The notes beneath the pieces were generated by a model. It worked only from the letters and a program-made list of their open reading frames with translations, searched no databases and was not told the origin of the DNA. The position numbers and the translations under genes are program-made. This document shows positions 57,544-64,000 of a stretch of DNA of 64,000 nucleotides, in pieces. The stretch covers positions 1,674,001 to 1,738,000 of the forward strand of contig NZ_CP019038.1 of assembly GCF_001941825.1 (NCBI RefSeq), written 5' to 3'. Every line of letters begins with the position of its first letter. The stretch's first letter is position 1. Source of the DNA: Massilia putida. Its GTDB lineage: Bacteria > Pseudomonadota > Gammaproteobacteria > Burkholderiales > Burkholderiaceae_D.

Positions 57544-59301
57544 TCAGAACAGGCCAGGCAGCACCGCGGTACCTTCCGACGTCACCGAGTTCAGCAAGCC
57601 AGGATCGAGGCCCAGCGCTTTCACGATCGTGGGCGCAACTTGCGTGGTCGCCACCGCGGTACCGATCGTCTGCTTGGACAGCGTCGGGAACGACACAAGG
57701 AGGGCGACATTCGAATCATTGGGCGCGGCTCCGCCGTGCTCGGCATCCTTTTTCCCGGACTTCGAATAGATCACGCCGGCGTTTGGCTGGACCATGATGT
57801 CCGGTGTCCGGCCCTTGGCGGGGTCTCCGAAGCGCCCGTCGGCCTTCAGGTCGATCACGCCGCTGCCGGGATCCGTGCCCGCGCAGATGCCGGGATTCGA
57901 TTGGCCGGCAACGATGATCTTCGACGTCGGGTCCACGGCCGGGCAGCCCAGGTTTGCCTTGAGCGCCGCGATGGCGGCGGCGCGCGCTGCGTCACTTTGG
58001 TCGTTGAGCCAGATGAAGCCGACATCGTCTTCCGTGAACTGCCCCGTACCCAGGACGTTGCCGGTGACGGAATCGGTTCCCGAACCGATATTGCTGTTCG
58101 CCCCGAGATTGGCAGCGGCCAGGGTAGAGCCGATCGTGTCGCCGATCTTGCGCAGCGCCGAACGGTCGGCCGGCGTCTGCCCGTGCTTGGCGCTGATGAT
58201 AATCAGCGTGCTGCCGAGCAGATTCTGTTTGCTCAGTTCGGCCTTGATCTGTCCGATCTCCCCATCCAGAAACGCGATGGCGTCGGCCGTCAGCGCATTC
58301 GGCGTGAAGTTGGCGTCCTTGTAGCCGCCACCGTTCACGTTGAGTGCTTTCTGGGCAACGCTGAGTGTCTGGTAGTTTGTGCCGAACAGTGTTGGTACGG
58401 GGATCTTGTTACTCTTGAGCGCGCCCCCTGCCGCAGCACTGACCACGCCGGTCGAGTCGAGCCCGTCGATCTGATTCAGGATGATTTGGGTATGGTAATG
58501 ATCGAACACCTTGGTCTGCGTGGGCGTATTCGTAAAATCGTAGCCTGCGGCGCTGGCGAAGCCACGCGCGGTATTGAAATCCGCGTTAATCTCGGTGCGG
58601 GCCAGGTCCATCACGCCCGTGCCCGACGGACCATTGACCCAGTCGGTCCCCCACGCATGCTTGTCCGCCCAGGCCGTGTAGGCCCCGGCAATGTTCTGGC
58701 GAACGACTTCGAAGATGGTGTTGGTCTGGATAAAATTGTGCGGATAAACAGGTACGCAGCTACCTGCGGCATTCTTCATCCGTGGAACTTGTTGGGAGTT
58801 GAAATCGCCGCCGCCGTCGAGGTGGACCAGAGCACCGCCATTGAAGGCATCCTCACCCGCCTGCTCTTGCAGCAACACCTCCACGCCCTGCTTGCCCGTG
58901 CACGTGGCGTCGGTTCCGGCGTACAGGTTCCGATCGTAGATATCGTCGTAAAACAGGCCCGTGCTCTTCGGGCTGCCGCCTGTCACGAGGGCGGCAAGTC
59001 CAGGCACGGAGTCGGACAGGCCGGGCGTATTCGCGGCCGTGTAGGTGACGCCCGTATTCGACAGGCTGGCAATGTTCGGACAGGTGCTGGCCGCGACGCA
59101 GGCAGCAAGATCCTGCTGGTGCAAGCCATCGATGCTGATCAATAACGCATGCTTGACGCCTTGGAGACCTGCCGGGCCGGGCGCAATGCCAGTCGAGGAA
59201 GTACTCGAGGTCGATCCACTACCTCCGCAGGCGGCTAGCCCAAGGCCGAGTAGTACGGCGGCTCCGGCGACAACGAAGGATTGGCTTTTCGTTCCGATCA
59301 T
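57544..59301 (-). CDS. Lipoprotein of the alkaline phosphatase superfamily
   Basis: 585-aa exported protein with lipobox GLAACGG (Cys about 25) and a Ser/Thr-rich linker. The catalytic domain is of the type I phosphodiesterase/nucleotide pyrophosphatase type: ALLISIDGLHQQDLAACV with the metal Asp, TYTAANTPGLSDSVPGLAAL with the candidate nucleophile Ser/Thr, FDHYHTQIILNQIDG, and IISAKHGQTPADRS with metal His. The GGAGGG site precedes the ATG. It would hydrolyse phosphate mono- or diesters in the periplasm. No Pho-box-like element was found upstream. Confidence 0.83.
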   Translation of the reverse strand: MIGTKSQSFVVAGAAVLLGLGLAACGGSGSTSSTSSTGIAPGPAGLQGVKHALLISIDGLHQQDLAACVAASTCPNIASLSNTGVTYTAANTPGLSDSVPGLAALVTGGSPKSTGLFYDDIYDRNLYAGTDATCTGKQGVEVLLQEQAGEDAFNGGALVHLDGGGDFNSQQVPRMKNAAGSCVPVYPHNFIQTNTIFEVVRQNIAGAYTAWADKHAWGTDWVNGPSGTGVMDLARTEINADFNTARGFASAAGYDFTNTPTQTKVFDHYHTQIILNQIDGLDSTGVVSAAAGGALKSNKIPVPTLFGTNYQTLSVAQKALNVNGGGYKDANFTPNALTADAIAFLDGEIGQIKAELSKQNLLGSTLIIISAKHGQTPADRSALRKIGDTIGSTLAAANLGANSNIGSGTDSVTGNVLGTGQFTEDDVGFIWLNDQSDAARAAAIAALKANLGCPAVDPTSKIIVAGQSNPGICAGTDPGSGVIDLKADGRFGDPAKGRTPDIMVQPNAGVIYSKSGKKDAEHGGAAPNDSNVALLVSFPTLSKQTIGTAVATTQVAPTIVKALGLDPGLLNSVTSEGTAVLPGLF

Positions 59302-59956
59302 ACGCCCTCCACAGTGGTTAAGATCGCCAAAGGTTATTTAAGAAATATGTCCGGAATATGGCAGCCAACGAGAGATGGACGGACCGTAATCATGGTGCGC
59401 GTTCAAAGGTATCCGGTGCCGACGATTTGTAATACAGAGCCACTCCATCAGGCACGCGTCCCGCGCGTCCGGCACCCCGGTCTCGCCGCCGTATCTGCCG
59501 CTGTGCGTACCGCTTGTGGCCGCGCTGCCCGCCGCGGCACCGGCTGGCGGCGCGGCGACGGCAGCGCCGGTAAGGCGTCCCGGCATGGATTGCTCGCTAC
59601 GGCAGGAGTCACGCAAAAAGCTCGGTCGAGGCGCCAGGCAGGACGTGACGCCCTGTTGAGCCGGACCACGGGATCGATGTGCGTTACGATTCCGTAAGGT
59701 AAAGGTCCCCATGGTGCATGCGGTGGCATGATCGTTGTGCTAGCAAAAAACCGCGGGCATTGCAGGCAACAGGCGCTTGATCGACCGCGGGATTTTGGAA
59801 TTTCGTCCGCATGCTGCTCGCGTCCCGCGAGGCCGGGAGCCTCCGATGAGGCAAGAAACGCGGTGAGCAAGCTGAATGCCCTGTTCGGAGCGGCAGCGAT
59901 GACGGGCGACCGTCGCGGCCGCAGGCACGAATATCGCCCAACCCAGGAAGATACGA
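59302..59956. other. Gene-poor divergent spacer
   Basis: 655 bp between the divergent phosphatase and DUF4337 genes. Open frames on both strands overlap each other and show no signal, motif or ribosome-binding site that I could support. Presumably holds two promoters; no operator-like repeat was seen. Confidence 0.4.
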
Positions 59957-60526
59957 ATGGATGATGACTTCGAGGTTGAAGGACCACACAATCATGCTGT
60001 CGAGCATGCGGTTGAACAGCGCGACAAACTGGCCCAGCGCATTGCGCTCATGACGGCGGTCCTGTCGACGGTCGGCGCCATCGTCAACTATGCAAGCGGA
60101 AACGCCCAGACCGAAGCCCTGGTGCTGAAGAACGAGAGCATTCTCTTGCAGAGCCGAGCGAGCGATCAGTGGGCCTATTACCAGTCGAAGTCGACCAAAT
60201 CGCACATCGCCGACGGCGTTGCGGCGCTGGCGACGGATCCGGAGGTGCGCCGGCGGTTTACCGCGGAACGAGACCTCGAGGACAAGGAGCGCCTCCAAGT
60301 GCAGCGCGAGGCGAAGCAACTGGAGTCGGCATCGCAGCGCCTGGCGCGCGAGTCGGACGCGAAGTTGCGACCGCACGAGCACCTTGCCCTCGCGCTGGGC
60401 TTCCTCCAGATCGGCATCGCGCTGGCCGCGATCACCGTGTTGACGCGTCGCCGCTGGCTGTTGTGGGGCGCCGCCGGCGCCGCGCTGGTCGGCATTGGCG
60501 CGGCGATTTCGGCGTTTTTACCGTGA
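59957..60526 (+). CDS. DUF4337-family membrane protein
   Basis: 189-aa protein matching the DUF4337 pattern: His/Glu-rich N-terminus (MDDDFEVEGPHNHAVEHAVE), a membrane segment (about 28-48), a long charged helix (about 50-140; NAQTEALVLKNESILLQSRA, DQWAYYQSKSTKSHIA) and two C-terminal membrane segments (about 142-188). Function of the family is unknown. It converges with the MgtC-family gene, 13 nt between stops. Confidence 0.82.
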   Translation: MDDDFEVEGPHNHAVEHAVEQRDKLAQRIALMTAVLSTVGAIVNYASGNAQTEALVLKNESILLQSRASDQWAYYQSKSTKSHIADGVAALATDPEVRRRFTAERDLEDKERLQVQREAKQLESASQRLARESDAKLRPHEHLALALGFLQIGIALAAITVLTRRRWLLWGAAGAALVGIGAAISAFLP

Positions 60527-60539
60527 GGTAAGCGCTCTC

Positions 60540-61256
60540 TCATTCGCTGGTGCTTGGGCTCCAGAACACTTGCCGTACCGCGGGGATGGCAGCGAGCTGG
60601 CCGACCACGGCGTCAAGTTCCGCGCCATCGATCGATGTCGCGGCCAATGTGGCGGCAATTTCGATCTCGTCCGCGCCAAATGGATGAACTTCGAGATTGC
60701 GTGCGGGATAGCTGCAGCGCGCGAGGTGATGCTCGATCTGCTCGACGATGCTCTTGCGTTCGCCGCGTTGGGCGATCACGTAGACGGTGTTGGTGACCTC
60801 GGCCGAGTCGACGTCCAGCGGCCGTCGGTTCAAGGCATTGACGGCCGGACGCAGAAGCGTGTTCGCACCGAGCACGAACAGCGTGGCAAGTACCGCTTCC
60901 AGGATCAGGTCGGCACCAGCGGCCGCGCCGACGCCGGCAGCGCACCACAGGGTAGCGGCGGTATTCAAACCGCGCACATTGCCTTCCTCGCGCATGATCA
61001 CGCCGGCGCCAAGGAACCCGATGCCCGAGACCACATAAGCGAGGACATGCACCGCCGCATCACGTCCATTCAAACGGTTCGCCAGATCGACAAACACCGC
61101 GGCCCCGACCGCAACCAACACGTTCGTGCGCAGGCCGGCGGTGCGTTGCCGGTATTGTCTTTCTAGACCGATTATGCCGCCAAGAACGAACGCGGCACTC
61201 AAGCTGATGAACGTGTCCAACAAGGATTGCAAGTCAACGTTACGCACGGCTTCCAT
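60540..61256 (-). CDS. MgtC/SapB-family protein
   Basis: 238-aa inner-membrane protein with the MgtC signature (IIGLERQYRQRTAGLRTNVL, about 28-47), five membrane segments in the N-terminal half (SGIGFLGAGVIMREEGNVRG, LNTAATLWCAAGVGAAAG) and a C-terminal ACT-like cytoplasmic domain (about 150-238). MgtC proteins affect magnesium and phosphate homeostasis and ATP synthase. The start ATG at 61256 has GAGG separated by seven T. Upstream lies a leader able to form several stems. Confidence 0.9.
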   Translation of the reverse strand: MEAVRNVDLQSLLDTFISLSAAFVLGGIIGLERQYRQRTAGLRTNVLVAVGAAVFVDLANRLNGRDAAVHVLAYVVSGIGFLGAGVIMREEGNVRGLNTAATLWCAAGVGAAAGADLILEAVLATLFVLGANTLLRPAVNALNRRPLDVDSAEVTNTVYVIAQRGERKSIVEQIEHHLARCSYPARNLEVHPFGADEIEIAATLAATSIDGAELDAVVGQLAAIPAVRQVFWSPSTSE

Positions 61257-61345
61257 AAAAAAACCTCGTAGAGTTGATCGGCGTCCGCCGTACATTAACC
61301 GAGAGCCTGCCTCGGCAGGGGTTTTCCCCCCGAATAAAAGACGTG
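61257..61345 (-). promoter_or_regulatory. Structured leader of the MgtC-family gene (candidate)
   Basis: On the minus strand the leader contains GGGGGGAAAACCCC, then CCTGCCGAGGCAGG (61306-61319) and CGGCGGACGCCG, three neighbouring self-complementary segments within 70 nt before the ribosome-binding site. This could be a cis-acting RNA sensing an ion, as mgtC-type genes often have regulated leaders, but I recognise no known riboswitch family in it. Confidence 0.3.
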
Positions 61346-61430
61346 CTCTTCGAAGCGTCAACTTCGTTACCGCTTGCCGAATGAGACCCCGATTGTGCAG
61401 TTCAACATTCCAGGTACGTCGCGCAAGACC

Positions 61431-62138
61431 CTAGGACAGGATGTTGACAGCCCGCGCCGCCACCAGACCAACCGTCAGCAACGATGCAAACGACTCCACC
61501 ATAAATAACAGCTTGGCTCGCACGCTAAGCGGCAGCGTATCGGTCGGGGAAAACGCCGTCGCATTCGTGAACGACACGAATACGTAGTCAAAAAAGCCGG
61601 GTGTCCATGTCTCGTGCCCTGGGCAATCCGAGTTCATTTGAGGAAACATCAAATCGGCGACCGGTTGTTTGATCAAGCCGCGCGCTGCCGGACCGCCGCG
61701 GTCCATATTCCAGAACCACAAGGCAAATACGACGATGTTTGTGAGCCATATGTTCAACGCGTCGACGAGAAGGCTTTGTCCGGTGGTGCCTTTGGCACCG
61801 TAAAGAAGAGCCTTCAGTACGCCGAACAGCGACTGAAAATTAATGAGTGTGATGACCATCGTCAGTACGATTGCGGCCTGACGAATTTTTCGACGCCGAT
61901 GATGAATCAGGGTCCAGTGATGCTGGCTCGTCGCGCGCAGCATCTGGGTATGCGTCCAAGCAGTGGCCACCGATAGCGGCACGAGCAAGGCCAGTTCGAC
62001 CACGGATGCAAGCCACCACGGGAAGGCCGTCAGATCATTGATGAGAAAAGCATTGAGCGCCGCCGTGACAAGAATAGCGGCGCGCGCTATCCATATCTCG
62101 CGCATATGTCGTTTCAGGGTTTGTCCAAGCTCGTGCAT
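61431..62138 (-). CDS. Multi-pass membrane protein, ion-channel-like C-terminus
   Basis: 235-aa protein with about five membrane segments. After the fourth comes DYVFVSFTNATAFSPTDTLP, then a final segment ending VAARAVNIL. That arrangement (hydrophobic segment, polar Thr/Ser loop, segment) resembles pore-loop channels and DUF1345-like proteins; there is no clear potassium selectivity TVGYG motif. Between segments is a His/Arg-rich cytosolic loop (HHWTLIHHRRRKIRQ). Function uncertain. Confidence 0.7.
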   Translation of the reverse strand: MHELGQTLKRHMREIWIARAAILVTAALNAFLINDLTAFPWWLASVVELALLVPLSVATAWTHTQMLRATSQHHWTLIHHRRRKIRQAAIVLTMVITLINFQSLFGVLKALLYGAKGTTGQSLLVDALNIWLTNIVVFALWFWNMDRGGPAARGLIKQPVADLMFPQMNSDCPGHETWTPGFFDYVFVSFTNATAFSPTDTLPLSVRAKLLFMVESFASLLTVGLVAARAVNILS

Positions 62139-62651
62139 AAGTGATTTTTTTACGATATGAATAGGGCGACTTCGCTCACCAGGTGCCTAATCCCGGCAGC
62201 AGGTAAATGGCGACATGGCGCAAACGTCAGTGCGTGGCCTGGCTTGCATCACCCTGGCGGCGACCGCAGGCGAACCCGAGTCGTGTACCGAGTCCGAGAT
62301 ATCTCATGATAAGCAGCTTGCTATGCGTTCCGGCTTGGAAAAGGCAGTGTGTTAACGCTTTGTAATTTAAGCGCTTCTTCAGCCGCCGGACTCGGCTCAG
62401 TGAAACGTGCGGCAATGGACGTTGGGCGCGGAACCATTCTGTCGTGTTGCACGTCCCTTCCACGACAGGACGGGCTCGAACGAAGGCCGGCGGGAGCGAG
62501 GCTGGGGCCGGGGGCGAATGTGCCTGGCACGCCGTGCAGACCCTGGCGGTAAGTTCGCCGACGTCCACGATCGGCAACTCGTTCGCGTCTGGCGGAACGA
62601 ACCCGACGTCGATTTTCCCGGCGGGCCAGGTAGCGCGGAACGCGCCCGGTT
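62139..62651. other. Gene-poor spacer
   Basis: 513 bp between the start of the membrane-protein gene and the stop of the YncE-like gene. Open frames on either strand extend into the neighbouring gene as shadows. I see no RNA gene or repeat; the promoter of the 62138 gene must be here. Confidence 0.4.
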
Positions 62652-63680
62652 TTATTCCGCCCCCACCGTGATGACCGTGAACGTACCCGGTTTCAGGGCA
62701 GCCCGGCCATTCGAACTGGGCGCCGCCGTCGTGTCGGCTTCGGCCGACACGAGATACAGGTCGTGTGTCGCCGGATCGAGCGTGACCGTCCGGGCGCGCG
62801 GCATGGTGTCGACCGTTCCGCGTACCGCGAACGGCGCCGCCGCATCGACCACCGTCAGCGTCCCGTCGCCGTTGGACGCAAAGACAAGTTTTCGCTGCAG
62901 GTCGACGGCGACGGCATCGTTGCCGCGCCCGATCGGCACGGCACCGACGACCTTGCCCGACCGCGCATCGACGATGGCGAGTTTCTGGTTGTGGCAACCC
63001 GCGTAAAGCAAGCCGGCCTGCGGGTCGATCGCCAGGCCCGCCGGTTCGTCACAGGCGGGCGCGACGCGGTGTTCGGCCACCAGCTTCAGCTTGCGTGTAT
63101 CGATTTCGGCAATCGCGTTGCGGTCCTCCAGGGCGACGAACAGACGCCCCTTTCCATCCACCACTGCGGTTTCGGGTGCGCCGGGCAACGCGATCGTGCC
63201 CGCTATCTTTCGGGTGACGGCATCGACGACGGACACGCTGTTCGCCTTGCCATTGGCGACGAACACCCGATGGGTGGCGGCATCGTAGACCAGCGAGTCC
63301 GGACCGGCGCCCACCGCCACTGTGGCCAGCGGCGCGAGCGTGTCCAGATGGAAGACCGTGACGGTATTCGCAGCCCCGTTGCTCGAAAAGCCGAGCCCGA
63401 GATCGGCCGCCACCGCCACGCCGTGCACCCCCGGCGTCGCCGGAATGCTGCCGACGACTTCCCGCTTCCGTACGTCGTAGACGTCGACATGGTCGCCGCG
63501 AGTCAGGAACAAGTGATGTCGCTCGCTGTCGACCGACAGGTAATCCCAGCGTACCGGTCCTGCGAGGACGCGCTTGTCCATTACCCGATAACTGCTCTCG
63601 CCCGCGTGCGCGCCGAGCGTCGTCCCGAGCATCGCCGACAGCCCGGCAGCCGTGAGGTAACGCCACATTGTGTGCATCAT
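62652..63680 (-). CDS. Exported YncE-like beta-propeller protein
   Basis: 342-aa protein with signal peptide (about 1-26, ending LGAHAG) and seven-bladed beta-propeller repeats of the YVTN/YncE type: GSIPATPGVHGVAVAADLGL, RVFVANGKANSVSVVDAVT, RLFVALEDRNAIAEIDT, LVFASNGDGTLTVVDAA. Such proteins bind partners or DNA in the periplasm; function usually unknown. GGAGG lies 4 nt before the first and 7 nt before the second of two adjacent ATGs (63680, 63677), so either may be used. It follows the sensor kinase gene by 49 nt, possibly in one operon. Confidence 0.85.
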   Translation of the reverse strand: MMHTMWRYLTAAGLSAMLGTTLGAHAGESSYRVMDKRVLAGPVRWDYLSVDSERHHLFLTRGDHVDVYDVRKREVVGSIPATPGVHGVAVAADLGLGFSSNGAANTVTVFHLDTLAPLATVAVGAGPDSLVYDAATHRVFVANGKANSVSVVDAVTRKIAGTIALPGAPETAVVDGKGRLFVALEDRNAIAEIDTRKLKLVAEHRVAPACDEPAGLAIDPQAGLLYAGCHNQKLAIVDARSGKVVGAVPIGRGNDAVAVDLQRKLVFASNGDGTLTVVDAAAPFAVRGTVDTMPRARTVTLDPATHDLYLVSAEADTTAAPSSNGRAALKPGTFTVITVGAE

Positions 63681-63729
63681 GTTTCCTCCGATAGTGAATG
63701 AACGACCTTGCATACGGGCCACGCCAGGC

Positions 63730-64000
63730 CTATGCCTGCTGACGCGACGTCAGACGCGGCAGAGCAACCTGTGCGCGCAAGCCGCCGGGCGTTTGTTCGT
63801 CCCGCCGATGGAAGGCCACCTTGCCGCCGCATTTGTCGACGATGGAAGCGACGATGGCGAGTCCTAGCCCGGTACCAGACTGATCCTGCCCGGCACCTCG
63901 ATAAAACGGCGCGAAGACACGTTCCCGCTCATCGTCGGCAATGCCGGGGCCCTCGTCGACGACCTCGATCACCACATGTTCCACATCGGCGCACACCGCC
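63730..64000 (-). CDS. Sensor histidine kinase, N-terminus beyond window
   Basis: Only the last 89 or so residues are visible: the C-terminal part of the HATPase domain with the G1 box DEGPGIADDERERVFAPFYR and G2 box GTGLGLAIV, then KVAFHRRDEQTPGGLRAQVA. The frame stays open to the right edge. It is a transmembrane two-component kinase of the EnvZ/QseC type by these motifs; its input domain and response regulator lie outside the window. Confidence 0.88.
   Translation of the reverse strand, partial: AVCADVEHVVIEVVDEGPGIADDERERVFAPFYRGAGQDQSGTGLGLAIVASIVDKCGGKVAFHRRDEQTPGGLRAQVALPRLTSRQQA

Noticed and set aside
62227..62997. 256-codon minus-strand frame after the YncE-like gene
   Set aside because: Its first half is a shadow of the YncE-like gene and the rest has no motif, signal or ribosome-binding site.
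1..64000. CRISPR arrays, tRNA or rRNA genes, prophage genes
   Set aside because: No regularly spaced repeats, no tRNA-like cloverleaf recognised, no phage structural genes seen by reading.

Overview
The window is 64 kb of GC-rich DNA with densely packed, often overlapping genes. It looks like a betaproteobacterial chromosome, most likely Burkholderiales/Oxalobacteraceae of the Massilia-Duganella type. Markers are a PEP-CTERM protein, an EpsA-type LuxR regulator, curli genes, a very large two-partner haemagglutinin and a type II secretion/MSHA-like cluster. Genus is inference: there is no rRNA or tRNA here. No CRISPR, phage or intact insertion sequence was seen.

1-15.1 kb: a catabolic block. 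On the minus strand, aldehyde dehydrogenase (cut by the left edge), L-aspartate dehydrogenase, a ThDP enzyme, an SDR, an IclR regulator, an alpha/beta hydrolase, a cupin, a second SDR and an SsuABC/TauABC-type importer run as one compact series. A divergent GntR/HutC regulator is separated from it by an intergenic region with three TCATATATGA-like palindromes. Plus-strand genes for two MFS carriers and an exported amidohydrolase follow. The substrate is unknown.

15.2-55.5 kb: a surface, secretion and phosphate region. In order: an EAL-CBS-GGDEF protein; a PEP-CTERM phytase-like esterase; a DUF4214/RTX-like protein; a curli operon (csgE-csgF-csgG-curlin); a hybrid type II secretion-like system (F, E, L/PilMN, PilO, PilP/C, lipoprotein secretin, three pseudopilins) led by a coiled-coil protein and a porin; two stand-alone curlin-repeat proteins; a two-partner operon (tpsB-tpsA, 3808 aa) running into exbB (with N-terminal DUF2341/LamG), two exbD genes and a tonB-like gene; a PstS-like secreted protein; and an EpsA-type regulator co-transcribed with a PhoB-like response regulator.

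The main finding is five 18-bp PhoB-box-like elements (7-4-7 repeats with GTC cores), each followed after exactly 10 nt by a TAnnnT -10-like hexamer. They sit before the EAL-GGDEF gene, the phytase-like gene, csgE, the porin/secretion operon and the PstS-like gene. I infer a phosphate-starvation surface-remodelling locus, resembling in content the vre-hxc-pdt region of Pseudomonas aeruginosa as I recall it, but with curli, PEP-CTERM and c-di-GMP parts added.

55.5-64 kb: an ordinary mixed region: PHB-depolymerase-family esterase, lipoprotein alkaline-phosphatase-superfamily protein, DUF4337 protein, MgtC-family protein, a pore-loop-like membrane protein, a YncE-like beta-propeller and the C-terminal end of a sensor kinase cut by the right edge.
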